Of a stretch of 64,000 nt of DNA, positions 1 through 10,000 are shown piece after piece. Location of the stretch: assembly GCF_000517065.1 (NCBI RefSeq), contig NZ_KI912105.1:1534405-1598404 (forward strand), given 5' to 3'. Made by a program: the position numbers and the translations under genes. The stretch is from Alkaliflexus imshenetskii DSM 15055 (lineage in GTDB: Bacteria; Bacteroidota; Bacteroidia; Bacteroidales; Marinilabiliaceae). The notes beneath the pieces are model-generated. The model was given only the letters and a program-made list of their open reading frames with translations, did no database searches and was not told where the DNA came from. Position 1 is the stretch's first letter. Each line of letters begins with the position of its first letter.

Positions 1-335
1 AGAACCGTTGCATGACACTCTTTTCCAGTCAAAATCCGGATGGTGGTAAGCTGGCTATTACCAACTTCAAAGTGGTTCGTCGTTCAGCAGCCTACTCAAT
101 GCTGGAGGTTGATTTATTAACAGGCAGAAAGAATCAGATCAGGGTACATCTAAAAGATTTGGGACATAGCATTGCCGGCGATAGAAAATATGGCGCTAAA
201 ACCAACCCCATTGGCAGAATGGGCCTCCATGCCAGCCATCTGGAGTTCATTCATCCCATAACCCGTGAACATTTAAAGTTTAAAGCGCCTGCTCCAAAGA
301 AATTCCTCTTTCTTTTTTGCGAGGGTAAGCATTAA
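1..335 (+). CDS. RluA-family pseudouridine synthase, C-terminal part (cut by window edge)
   Basis: The frame is open to the left edge, so this is the 3' end of a longer gene. Visible motifs are GRKNQIRVHL, GDRKYGA and the ending GLHASHLEFIHP, the conserved C-terminal half of RluA/RluD-type synthases that isomerise uridine to pseudouridine in 23S rRNA or tRNA. The catalytic Asp region (HRLD) lies outside the window. The gene is convergent with infB and ends at a perfect 10-bp inverted repeat that probably terminates both. Which RNA position it modifies cannot be told from this fragment. Confidence 0.85.
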   Translation, partial: NRCMTLFSSQNPDGGKLAITNFKVVRRSAAYSMLEVDLLTGRKNQIRVHLKDLGHSIAGDRKYGAKTNPIGRMGLHASHLEFIHPITREHLKFKAPAPKKFLFLFCEGKH

Positions 336-336
336 A

Positions 337-371
337 AAGGCCGGTCAATCTGATAGCAGACGACCGGCCTT
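337..371. terminator. Bidirectional terminator between the RluA-type gene and infB
   Basis: AAGGCCGGTC and GACCGGCCTT form a perfect 10-bp stem with a 15-nt loop, flanked by A-rich and T-rich tracts on the two sides. It lies between two convergent stop codons, so it can serve both strands. Confidence 0.8.
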
Positions 372-394
372 AAACATTTTATGAAATCAATGAA

Positions 395-3385
395 CTAAAG
401 CTTCCTTGACACTTCAATGTGCTCATAGGCCTCGATAATATCTCCTACTTTGATATCGTTGTAGTTGTGTATGTTAAGACCACACTCAAACCCAGAGGCT
501 ACTTCTTTGGCATCATCTTTAAAGCGCTTAAGCGATCCAAGCTCTCCGGTGTAAATTACGATGCCATCGCGGATAACACGAATCTTGGAGTTGCGTCGAA
601 TCTTACCCTCTTTAACCATACATCCTGCAACAGAGCCCACTTTGGTAATCTTAAATACATCACGTACTTCTACGGTTGAAGTTATTTGCTCCTTAATTTC
701 GGGTGATAACATACCCTCCATGGCAGCGGTAATCTCCTCAATTGCATCGTAAATGATGGAGTATAATCTGATATCAATCTCCTCTTTCTCAGCTATTTTA
801 CGTGCGGCCATCGAGGGACGCACCTGGAATCCAATCACAATGGCATTGGATGCGGCAGCTAGCATGATGTCAGATTCAGAGATGGCTCCAACAGCTTTGT
901 GAATCACATTCACCTGAATCTCTTCGGTTGACAGCTTTATTAGTGAATCGGACAGCGCCTCAATAGAACCATCCACGTCACCTTTAACAATCAGGTTCAA
1001 CTCCTGGAAGTTTCCAATGGCAATTCGACGGCCTATTTCATCAAGTGTAATATGTTTCTGAGCACGCATACCTTGCTCACGCTGTAATTGCTGACGCTTG
1101 GTAGCAATGTCCTTTGTCTCCTTCTCGTTATCCATCACGTTAAACTTCTCACCTGCCTGAGGTGCACCATTTAACCCAAGAATTAACACAGGTTCTGAAG
1201 GACCTACTTTATCAACTTTTTGGTTCCGCTCGTTAAACATAGCCTTTACGTGTCCGTAGTTACTACCTGAAAGAATCAGGTCGCCCACTTTTAACGTTCC
1301 GGCCTGAACCAACATGGTTGCCACATAACCGCGTCCCTTGTCGAGCGACGATTCGATTACTGAACCAACTGCAGCTTTATCCGGGTTTGCCTTTAATTCA
1401 AGCATATCGGCTTCGAGCAACACCTTCTCTAAAAGCAGTTTCACGTTGGTACCATGTTTGGCAGAAATTTCCTGACACTGGTATTTTCCACCCCAGTCCT
1501 CAACCAAATAATTCATGTTGGCAAGCGACTCCCGCACTTTATCGGGGTTAGCACCGGCCACATCAATTTTACTGATTGCGAAAACTATTGGTACCCCTGC
1601 AGCTGATGCGTGGTTAATAGCTTCAATGGTTTGTGGCATCACATTGTCGTTTGCAGCAATGATGATGATTGCAATATCAGTAACCTGCGCACCACGGGCA
1701 CGCATAGCGGTAAAGGCCTCGTGACCCGGTGTATCCAGGAAGGTGATTTGACGACCGTTGTCAAGTTTCACACTGTATGCGCCAATGTGCTGAGTAATAC
1801 CTCCCGCTTCACCTGCTGTAACATCCGATTTACGTATGTAGTCGAGCAGCGATGTTTTACCGTGGTCAACGTGTCCCATCACAGTTACAATGGGCGGACG
1901 CTCTACCAAATCTTCAGGACTGTCTTCTTCTTCAACAATGGCCTCGGCTACATCTACACTGATGAACTCAACTTTATAGCCAAATTCTTCGCTTACAAGC
2001 ACAATTGTTTCTGCATCGAGTCTTTGGTTGATTGACACAAAGAGCCCAAGGCTCATACAGGATGCAATAATCTGGTTAACCTGCACGTCCATTAAATTGG
2101 CCAACTCATTGGCCGTAACAAACTCGGTAACCTTAATAATTTTCTTTTCCTCGTCCAAACGGTCGAGTTCGGCCTGATGACGCTGAGAAGCCAAATCCCT
2201 TTTATCACGTCTGTGGCGTGAAGCTTTGGATTTCCCTTTTGAGGTAAGACGAGCCAGAGTATCTTTTATCTGCTTGGCCACATCCTCTTCACTTACTTCG
2301 GGGCGTACGGGGCGCTTCTTAACTTTGGGTGCTTTCTTTTTTGCAGCAGCAGCGGCTGCAGGAGATATGGCGGGTTTCTTATCGCCCGGTCTGTTCTGTT
2401 GTTGACCGGTTCTGGCTGCATCACCTTGTTGGTTGGCAGGCTTGTCGCCGGCAGCAGCTATGTTAACGCGCTCTTTCTCTTTTTTAATACGTTTCCGTTT
2501 CTTGCGGCGAGATTTTTTATCATCACCATTTCCTCCATTCCCGCCGTTACGGGATGATTCCACCGGAAGGTCTATTTTACCAACAACAGTAGGGCCGGTA
2601 AGTTTTCTTACCTTGGTAGGAACAAAATTTTCATTAGCATCAGCCATTTCGGTTTTCTGAGTTACCTCCTCTTTGGGCTCCTGAACAGGAACAGGTTTCT
2701 TTTCAATTACTACTTCCTGTTTTGGAGCGGGGGCAGGTGATTCAGCCTTAGGTTTTTCAACCACCGGTTGTTGTACCGGCTCTTTTGGTGTCACTGGTGC
2801 TTTACGGGTTGATGCCTCCAAATCAATCTTTCCAACAACTTTCAACTCTTCAGCAGGCTTATCAACTTTAACAGGAATATGTTCTATCTCCTTTTCTTTG
2901 GGTTTTGGTGGTGCAACAGGCTTTTGCTCCTCTTCTTTTTTGGGTGGAACCACCTCTGCAACCTTTTCTACTTTCTTCTCCTCTTCTTTAACAACAGGCT
3001 TTTCCTCTATTTTTTCCGGCGTTTTCTTCGCCCCACTGTCGTTAAGATTTATCTTTCCCACAACCTTCACATCCAGACTTCTCTTTGGCCTTGTAAAGAA
3101 CTCATCTTCTTCAGCTTCGTCATCGGAGTGCGTATCGCGTACATCTTCGATAGAAATGGTTTCTTTTTTCTCTTTATGCTTACGCTCAATGAGTTCTTCC
3201 GATGCTTTTTTTACATTCTGATCCTGTTTGTACTCTTTCTTAAGGAGTTCAAACATGTCCTCAGATACTTTTGTGTTTGGGTTCACATCAATATCAAATC
3301 CCTTCTTATGAAGGAATTCAACGATGGTATTAATACCAACGTTTAATTCTCTTGCTACTTTGCTGAGTCTTTGTCCAACTGCCAT
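395..3385 (-). CDS. infB: Translation initiation factor IF-2
   Basis: GTPase that brings fMet-tRNA to the small ribosomal subunit and promotes subunit joining. The 996-residue protein starts with the IF-2 N-terminal helical domain ([15 protein letters not shown]). A long Lys/Glu/Pro-rich linker follows, in which the phrase VVGKIDL recurs. The G domain begins near residue 504 with [12 protein letters not shown], then [18 protein letters not shown] and SKID. The EF-Tu-like and C-terminal domains end the protein. The length fits Bacteroidota IF-2, which has an enlarged linker. It is the last gene of the rimP-nusA-infB operon, 69 bp after nusA. Confidence 0.97.
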   Translation of the reverse strand: MAVGQRLSKVARELNVGINTIVEFLHKKGFDIDVNPNTKVSEDMFELLKKEYKQDQNVKKASEELIERKHKEKKETISIEDVRDTHSDDEAEEDEFFTRPKRSLDVKVVGKINLNDSGAKKTPEKIEEKPVVKEEEKKVEKVAEVVPPKKEEEQKPVAPPKPKEKEIEHIPVKVDKPAEELKVVGKIDLEASTRKAPVTPKEPVQQPVVEKPKAESPAPAPKQEVVIEKKPVPVQEPKEEVTQKTEMADANENFVPTKVRKLTGPTVVGKIDLPVESSRNGGNGGNGDDKKSRRKKRKRIKKEKERVNIAAAGDKPANQQGDAARTGQQQNRPGDKKPAISPAAAAAAKKKAPKVKKRPVRPEVSEEDVAKQIKDTLARLTSKGKSKASRHRRDKRDLASQRHQAELDRLDEEKKIIKVTEFVTANELANLMDVQVNQIIASCMSLGLFVSINQRLDAETIVLVSEEFGYKVEFISVDVAEAIVEEEDSPEDLVERPPIVTVMGHVDHGKTSLLDYIRKSDVTAGEAGGITQHIGAYSVKLDNGRQITFLDTPGHEAFTAMRARGAQVTDIAIIIIAANDNVMPQTIEAINHASAAGVPIVFAISKIDVAGANPDKVRESLANMNYLVEDWGGKYQCQEISAKHGTNVKLLLEKVLLEADMLELKANPDKAAVGSVIESSLDKGRGYVATMLVQAGTLKVGDLILSGSNYGHVKAMFNERNQKVDKVGPSEPVLILGLNGAPQAGEKFNVMDNEKETKDIATKRQQLQREQGMRAQKHITLDEIGRRIAIGNFQELNLIVKGDVDGSIEALSDSLIKLSTEEIQVNVIHKAVGAISESDIMLAAASNAIVIGFQVRPSMAARKIAEKEEIDIRLYSIIYDAIEEITAAMEGMLSPEIKEQITSTVEVRDVFKITKVGSVAGCMVKEGKIRRNSKIRVIRDGIVIYTGELGSLKRFKDDAKEVASGFECGLNIHNYNDIKVGDIIEAYEHIEVSRKL

Positions 3386-3454
3386 AAAGGAACTTTCAGT
3401 TTAATTCAGGTGATTGCGGAGCGGTAATAGATTTATCTGACAAAGATAACGGAA

Positions 3455-4696
3455 TTATTCAAATTCAGATTTTAATATTGCCACTACATCACGAATGGTT
3501 TCTTCTTCCAGGTCGGTTCGCTTGGCCAAATCCTCTACGGTTAAATCAAGCACCGACTTGGCGGTATCACAACCGATGGATTTTAAGGCATCCAAAATCC
3601 AGCCTTCAATTTCATCGGAGAATTCATCCAGTGACACATCTTCCTCCTCTTCTTCACCTTCTGTTTCACGATATACATCCAACTCATAGCCAACCAACTG
3701 GCTTGCCAGGCGAATATTCAGACCACCTTTACCGATGGCCAAGGATACCTCCTCTGGTTTAAGATAAACCTGGGCTCTTTTAGTATCTTCAAAGATTTTT
3801 ATGCTACTAACCTTTGCAGGGTTCAAGGCCCGCTGAATAAACAGCTGGATGTTGGTTGTATAATTAATTACATCAATATTTTCATTACGCAGTTCACGTA
3901 CAATTCCGTGAATCCGCGACCCTTTCATACCTACGCATGCACCTACCGGGTCGATACGGTCATCGTATGACTCCACGGCCACTTTGGCACGTTCGCCGGG
4001 CTGGCGTACAATTTTTTTAATGGTGATGAGCCCATCATGTATCTCAGGCACCTCGAGTTCAAAAAGACGTTCGAGAAATACCTCTGCGGTACGTGAAATG
4101 ATAATCAGCGGATTGTTGTTTCGGATTTCGACCCTTACCACTACCGCACGAATTGAATCACCTTTGCGATAGAAATCGGAAGGTATTTGCTCGGCTTTGG
4201 GCAGGATGAGTTCATTTCCTTCATCATCGAGCACCAACATTTCACGTTTCCAAATCTGGTAAACTTCACCGGTTATAATCTCGCCAATGCGCTCTTTGTA
4301 TTTGTTATAGATAGCATCTTTCTGAAGCTCCATAATACGTGTAGAGAGGTTCTGACGTAAACTCAGGATGGCTCTTCGACCAAAATCCAGAAACTTCACC
4401 TCATCGGTAACTTCTTCACCAATTTCGTAATCGGTGTCGATTTTTTTTGCTTCGGATAAAGAAATCTGAAGGTTCTCATCAGTTACTTCGCCATCAGCTA
4501 CCACTTCACGGTTTCTCCAGATTTCGAAGTCGCCTTTATCGGTGTTGATGATGACATCAAAATTTTCATCTGTACCGAACAGCTTTACCAATACACCTCT
4601 GAATGCATCCTCAAGAACACGAATCAGTGTGACACGGTCAATATTCTTTAATTCCTTAAACTCCGAAAAAGTATCGATCAAGTTGATATGTTCCAT
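3455..4696 (-). CDS. nusA: Transcription termination/antitermination factor NusA
   Basis: RNA polymerase-binding elongation factor that modulates pausing, termination and antitermination. The 413 residues contain the N-terminal polymerase-binding domain, an S1 domain (IGEIITGEVYQI) and two KH domains (PVGACVGMKGSRIHGIV and EVSLAIGKGGLNIRLASQL). An acidic stretch (EGEEEEEDVSLDEFSDEIE) precedes a short C-terminal helical tail. It sits 25 bp downstream of rimP, the classic nusA-operon order. NusA is known to regulate its own operon in enterobacteria; whether the leader hairpin upstream of rimP does this here is inference. Confidence 0.97.
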   Translation of the reverse strand: MEHINLIDTFSEFKELKNIDRVTLIRVLEDAFRGVLVKLFGTDENFDVIINTDKGDFEIWRNREVVADGEVTDENLQISLSEAKKIDTDYEIGEEVTDEVKFLDFGRRAILSLRQNLSTRIMELQKDAIYNKYKERIGEIITGEVYQIWKREMLVLDDEGNELILPKAEQIPSDFYRKGDSIRAVVVRVEIRNNNPLIIISRTAEVFLERLFELEVPEIHDGLITIKKIVRQPGERAKVAVESYDDRIDPVGACVGMKGSRIHGIVRELRNENIDVINYTTNIQLFIQRALNPAKVSSIKIFEDTKRAQVYLKPEEVSLAIGKGGLNIRLASQLVGYELDVYRETEGEEEEEDVSLDEFSDEIEGWILDALKSIGCDTAKSVLDLTVEDLAKRTDLEEETIRDVVAILKSEFE

Positions 4697-4721
4697 CTCT
4701 TGTCTATATATAAAACCGTAT

Positions 4722-5186
4722 TTAAAACTTAATTATCTCTTTAACTGATTTAACGTCACCAAAATTAAACGGATGATCAATAACCTGCAACTCTTTTTTC
4801 TTTTTACCTTCAGGTTTCACCATCTTGCTTTCTCTTACAACAAAACCCTCTGCGGCAGCGGATATAAGTTCACCGGCAATTTTTACTCCGGTTGGCGTAA
4901 CTACTTCCACAGTGCGGCCAATGCATTTCTTATATTGTTGCAGCACTTTGAAAGGCTGACCAATACCGGGAGAAGATACTTCAAGTTCAAAATCCTCCGA
5001 CTCCCTGTCAAGTGAATGCTCAATAAGCCGTGAGATAGATACACAATACTCAATGGGTACTCCTTTTTCACCATCGAGAAGCACCACTATCCGGTTAGAA
5101 GGCTTCACATCCACATCCACCAGAAAATATCCGTCAGTTTCAACTTTCTCAGCAATCAGGTTTGTGATTTGTGCTTTGGAGATCAT
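4722..5186 (-). CDS. rimP: Ribosome maturation factor RimP
   Basis: Assists late maturation of the 30S subunit. The 154-residue length and the motifs CVSISRLIEHSLDRE and LEVSSPGIGQPFK are diagnostic for RimP, and the gene leads the rimP-nusA-infB operon as in most bacteria. The start ATG lies about 60 nt after the predicted transcription start. A GC-rich hairpin in the leader (5206-5229) is followed by an AU-rich tract. Confidence 0.95.
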   Translation of the reverse strand: MISKAQITNLIAEKVETDGYFLVDVDVKPSNRIVVLLDGEKGVPIEYCVSISRLIEHSLDRESEDFELEVSSPGIGQPFKVLQQYKKCIGRTVEVVTPTGVKIAGELISAAAEGFVVRESKMVKPEGKKKKELQVIDHPFNFGDVKSVKEIIKF

Positions 5187-5205
5187 ATTGCTTCAATTTA
5201 ATAAA

Positions 5206-5229
5206 ATAGGGGACTAACTGTCCCCTAAT
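5206..5229 (-). promoter_or_regulatory. Leader hairpin of the rimP-nusA-infB operon, attenuator-like
   Basis: On the minus strand TAGGGGAC-agtta-GTCCCCTA forms a perfect 8-bp stem with a 5-nt loop. It is followed by TTTTATTAAATT and then the rimP start. It lies between the predicted promoter and the first gene, so it could act as a leader terminator or as a hairpin protecting the mRNA. The structure is seen; the role is inferred. Confidence 0.5.
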
Positions 5230-5251
5230 CTTCTCAGGCCGAAATTCACCG

Positions 5252-5283
5252 CAAATTTAAGCATGAATTAAGTATTTTCCAAA
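5252..5283 (-). promoter_or_regulatory. Consensus Bacteroidota promoter for rimP-nusA-infB
   Basis: Reading the minus strand, TTTG is followed by exactly 20 nt and then TAAATTTG. This matches the TTTG-N19-21-TAnnTTTG primary sigma consensus at every defined position. Transcription would begin about 60 nt before the rimP ATG. Confidence 0.7.
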
Positions 5284-5369
5284 CATTTAATTATTATTAT
5301 TGAAACCAAAGGCAATTCATTATTGTCTGCGAAGAGTGTGTTTCCGCTGTTTTTTGCAACTAAACTTTG

Positions 5370-5377
5370 TATCTTTG
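5370..5377 (+). promoter_or_regulatory. -7 element upstream of thiL
   Basis: TATCTTTG matches TAnnTTTG and lies 27 nt before the thiL start. The expected -33 TTTG is only approximate (TTTCC about 5341). It is back-to-back with the rimP promoter in the divergent gap. Confidence 0.5.
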
Positions 5378-5404
5378 AGCCTCAAAATATAAAATCAACC
5401 CTCA

Positions 5405-6439
5405 ATGAATGAAAAAGAAACGCCGCTTTCGCAATTAGGCCTTTATGGATTAATAGAGCGCATCGGCAGTCAGTATAAAAACCAAAATAGTTCAACTGTT
5501 ATCGGGATTGGCGACGATGCAGCACTTTTCACCAACAACGAAGCTGTACTTGCCGGCTCATCGCTTTTGCTCGAAGGCATTCATTTTGACTTAACCTATT
5601 CGCCACTTCAGCATTTGGGATATAAAGCTGTGGTGGTGGCCATCTCAGATATTTTGGCCATGAATGGCAAACCCGGACAGGTGATAGCCAGTCTTGGTCT
5701 GAGCAACAAAATGAGCCTCGAACGTGTTGAGCTATTGATGTCAGGCGTTGTTTCTGCTTGCGAGAATTACGGTGTTGAGTTGGTTGGATTTCGGCCGGCA
5801 GCATCGCTTACCGGCCTTACCATCTCCATTGCAGCCAGCGGCAGCGTAAAGCAAGATGATGCAGTTCTGCGCTCTACGGCACGCCCATCCGATGTGTTGT
5901 GTGTTACAGGTGATTTGGGTGGCGCTTTGATGGGTTTACACCTGCTCGAAAGAGAAAAAAGGGTGCTTAATGCCAGTGGCGACCAAAAACCTGAGTTTGG
6001 AAATAACGATTACGTATTGAAACGTCAACTCAAGCCGGAAGCACGTGCCGATTTAAATGAAAAGTTGAAAACGCTTGGTATAAAGCCAACTGCCATGACA
6101 TGCATTAAAGATGGATTGGCCACTTCGCTTCTGTTAATGTGTAAAGCATCTGCCACCGGATGTCGCATCTACGAAAACAAAATACCTTTGAATCAGAGCA
6201 CCTTAAAAGCAGCATCAGAGCTTAATTTCAACCCGTTGGTGGCGGCTCTCAACGGCGGAGAAGATTTTGAGATGCTGCTCTCCGTAAATTTAAATGATTT
6301 TGAGCAGATAAAAGAGAGGCTTCCGGATGACATACATGTGATTGGGTATATTACAGAGGCCGAAAAAGCCTGCCGCCTCATCACTGGCGCCGATCAGGAG
6401 ATAGACATCAAAGCACAGGGTTGGGGCACCATGTCATAA
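5405..6439 (+). CDS. thiL: Thiamine-monophosphate kinase
   Basis: Phosphorylates thiamine monophosphate to thiamine pyrophosphate, the last step of the cofactor's synthesis. The 344 residues belong to the PurM-like fold: GIGDDAALF near the N-terminus is the metal-ATP loop, followed by [18 protein letters not shown], the helix with [12 protein letters not shown], and [10 protein letters not shown] near the C-terminus, all typical of ThiL. It heads a likely operon with ruvA (22 bp later) and sprA. No other thiamine gene is nearby. Confidence 0.92.
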   Translation: MNEKETPLSQLGLYGLIERIGSQYKNQNSSTVIGIGDDAALFTNNEAVLAGSSLLLEGIHFDLTYSPLQHLGYKAVVVAISDILAMNGKPGQVIASLGLSNKMSLERVELLMSGVVSACENYGVELVGFRPAASLTGLTISIAASGSVKQDDAVLRSTARPSDVLCVTGDLGGALMGLHLLEREKRVLNASGDQKPEFGNNDYVLKRQLKPEARADLNEKLKTLGIKPTAMTCIKDGLATSLLLMCKASATGCRIYENKIPLNQSTLKAASELNFNPLVAALNGGEDFEMLLSVNLNDFEQIKERLPDDIHVIGYITEAEKACRLITGADQEIDIKAQGWGTMS

Positions 6440-6461
6440 ACAAATAAAACTGACACCCGAT

Positions 6462-7043
6462 ATGTACGAATTTATTTCAGGAAAAATTGCAGAGAGCAGT
6501 CCGGCGCATGTGGTAATCGCAACCAACGGACTCGGTTATTTCATCAATATCTCATTAAATACTTATTCAGAACTCAAAGATAAGGAAGAGATCACCCTTT
6601 ACATCCACGAAAACATTCGTGAGGATGCCTACAACCTGTTTGGCTTTTATGGTCGGGCAGAGCGTGAGATATTCCGCCAACTCATTTCGGTGTCGGGCAT
6701 TGGTTCTAATACAGCGCGCATGATGCTTTCGTCGGTAACTCCCGACGAACTCAGACACGCGATTCTCATGGCCAACACAGACTTGCTCAAAGGCATTAAA
6801 GGCATTGGGCTAAAAACGGCTCAACGCATTATTGTAGATCTAAAAGATAAACTGGGAAAGGACCATGGCGAAGAAAAATTATTTACTTCGGCAGACAATA
6901 CAGCCCGAGATGAAGCGTTATCTGCTTTAGTAATGTTAGGATTTGCAAGGGCAGCATCACAAAAAGCGGTGGAAAAGATTTTGATGGAGCAGCCCACGGC
7001 CAAAGTAGAGCAAATCATAAAACTGGCTTTAAAGATGTTGTAA
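6462..7043 (+). CDS. ruvA: Holliday junction DNA helicase subunit RuvA
   Basis: Binds four-way DNA junctions and loads the RuvB motor for branch migration. The 193 residues show the N-terminal OB fold ([19 protein letters not shown]). Two helix-hairpin-helix motifs follow ([13 protein letters not shown] and [13 protein letters not shown]), then the RuvB-binding C-terminal domain ([12 protein letters not shown]). It is 35 bp upstream of sprA, and ruvA next to sprA is a familiar gene order in Bacteroidota. Confidence 0.96.
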   Translation: MYEFISGKIAESSPAHVVIATNGLGYFINISLNTYSELKDKEEITLYIHENIREDAYNLFGFYGRAEREIFRQLISVSGIGSNTARMMLSSVTPDELRHAILMANTDLLKGIKGIGLKTAQRIIVDLKDKLGKDHGEEKLFTSADNTARDEALSALVMLGFARAASQKAVEKILMEQPTAKVEQIIKLALKML

Positions 7044-7078
7044 TTCCCAACCGGTAACGATATTGAAACCCAGAAACC

Positions 7079-10000
7079 TTGAGAAAGAGACTCTTAAATA
7101 ACATCTCCATCCTCCTTTTAACCTTCCTCTTTGTGTTGGTGGGCGCCGAAGAACACCTGCCAGGTTCTCCGCGTCATGACTTTCTCAGTTCGTTAGCCAA
7201 TGCGGATACGGTGCCGGAACCAATAAACCCGGCAAGACTCTCTCCTCCGCCAATGAGTTTGCAGGAACCTTACCGAAGTAGTGCTAACCCAATACAGCTT
7301 CACGACCCGGATAATGTGAACTACATTGCCGAATATGATCCTGCAACCGGACTGGTTACACTATACCGAAGAATGGGCAACATACCTGTGCGTTTACCCT
7401 ACACCATGACGCTGGAGGAGTATAACAATCTGGAGATGCGGCAATCGATGCAACGTTATTGGGAAAGCAAAAACAGTGAATCTGACATGGGAGCAGGCGG
7501 TGGTTTTGGTCAGATACGGGTAGGGAGCGAAGTTTTTGAGAGCATTTTTGGCAGCAATGTGATAAACATCAGACCTCAAGGTATTGCTGAGCTCAGATTG
7601 GGAATAAACCGCACCAAAATAGACAATCCCACCTTGCAGGAGCGTATGCGCAAAACAACTACCTTCGATTTCCAGCAGAAAATCCAGATGAATATCCGCG
7701 GAAACATTGGTGAGAGACTTAAACTGGGGATAAACTATAATACCGAAGCCACTTTTGACTTTGAAAACCAGATAAACATTGAATATCAGGGTGGTGAAGA
7801 CGATATCATCAAAAAAATAGAAGCCGGTAACGTAACGTTGCCCCTACCTGGAACACTAATTACCGGCAGCCAGAGTCTCTTTGGCGTAAAAACCGAAATG
7901 CAGTTTGGCAAGCTAACAGTATCATCCATCTTCTCACAGCAAAAAGGACAAACTTCGGTAATGAACATTCAGGGTGGCGCCCAAACCCAGGAGTTTAACA
8001 TTGCTGCCGACCAGTATGACCGTAACCGCCATTTCTTTCTGTCACACTATTTCAGAGATAATTACAATCGGGCAATGGCCAACCTGCCGGTGATCACCTC
8101 GCCATATACCATCACACGGGTGGAGGTTTGGATAACCAACCGAAGCAATGATTTTGAAAGGGCCCGTAACATTGTAGCCTTCACCGACCTTGGCGAGCAT
8201 CCGGCAAACATGGCCAACCCGGGCCTTTGGGGCGGCACACCAAATGCCATCCCATCCAACAGCACAAACAACCTTTACCGGGAGATGACCACCACCTATG
8301 GCCGCATCAGAGATATCAATGAAATAACATCGGCTCTTGCCCCTTTGGCAGGAAGTGGCTTTACCAACACCCGGGATTTTGAGAAAATTGAAAATGCCCG
8401 GCTACTGCCTGAGAGCGAATACACGCTGAACAGCAAACTTGGCTACATCTCACTGAATAGTCCACTAAATGCCGATGAGATATTGGCCGTATCGTATGAA
8501 TACACATACAATGGCGAGGTTTTTCGGGTGGGAGAACTAAGCAACGCCGGCATCGAAGCTCCCAATACACTGATTTTGAAACTCATCAAAGGAGCCTTGC
8601 TATCGCCAAGAGTAAAGACCTGGAACCTGATGATGAAAAACATATACTCCATCGGCGCCTATCAAATAAGCCCCGACCAGTTCCGAATGGATGTAGTGTA
8701 TATGAACGACTCGACAGGAAGTTACATCAACTACTTCCCGGAAGGGCCAACACCAGCCCAGGGGGGGCTTAACGGCGAACTTTTTCTCCGAATCATGGAA
8801 CTGGACAATCTGAACAGACAATTGGAGCCGTATCCGGATGGGACATTCGACTTTGTGCCGGGATATACCATCATTCCGGCTCAGGGACGTATCATATTTC
8901 CGGTACTTGAACCATTCGGCTCACATCTTGAAAGCAAGTTACAAGGAACTCCCGAACTCAGAGAAAAATACCTGTTTAAAGAACTCTATGATTCAACTTT
9001 GACCATTGCCAGCCAGGCAGCCGAAAAAAATAAATTCCGGCTAAGGGGATCCTACCGCTCGGCAGCAGGTTCAGAAATTTCTCTTAACGCATTCAACATA
9101 CCAAGAGGTTCGGTGGTGGTAACTGCCGGTGGACTGAAACTAACTGAAAATATTGACTACTCAGTAGATTATACTTCGGGACGCATCCGTATTCTGAACC
9201 AGGGATTGCTTGAGAGCGGAACCCCCATACAGGTTGCTCTGGAGAGTCAGTCGCTGTTTAATTTGCAAACAAAGACACTCATAGGTACACACCTCGACTA
9301 CCGTTTCAATGAAAACTTTAATATTGGCGGAACCATCCTCCATTTAAGAGAACGTCCATTAACACAAAAGGTAAATTACGGAGATGAACCCATTGCCAAC
9401 ACCATTTGGGGCCTAAATGCAGCCTATTTTACCGAGTCGAACCTGATTACTTCGTTGCTCGATAAGCTTCCACTGATACAAACGCGTACACCATCGTCTG
9501 TCTCATTTGAAGCAGAATTTGCACATCTCATACCAGGCCACCCAAGCGTTATCGAAAAAGAGGGAACATCCTATATTGATGATTTTGAAGGCACAAAAAT
9601 CCCCATCGACCTGAAACAATGGACTGCATGGAGTTTGGCTAGTACGCCGCAGGGACAGAACCAGCTTTTCCCGGAAGCGCAGCTGATTAACGACCTTCGC
9701 TATGGATTTAACCGCGCCAAACTGGCATGGTATGTCATAGATCCACTCTTTTTGAGAAACAACACACTTACACCAGATCATATCCGTCGCGATGCAAACA
9801 GCCAGTCGAACCACTATGTGCGTGAGGTGCTCGAAAGAGAGATTTTCCCGCTAAGAACCCCCAGGTACGGAGAGCCTACCAATATTCCGGTACTCAACAT
9901 GGCTTTTTACCCGCGTGAACGTGGCCCTTACAACTTCGACACCAACATTAACTTCAACGGCTTCCTCAATAATCCGGAAACCCGCTGGGGCGGTATTATG

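Noticed and set aside
2879-3346. Open frames opposite infB
   Set aside because: They mirror the Lys/Glu/Pro-rich linker of infB and give Phe/Leu-rich or Ser-rich sequence with no family resemblance.
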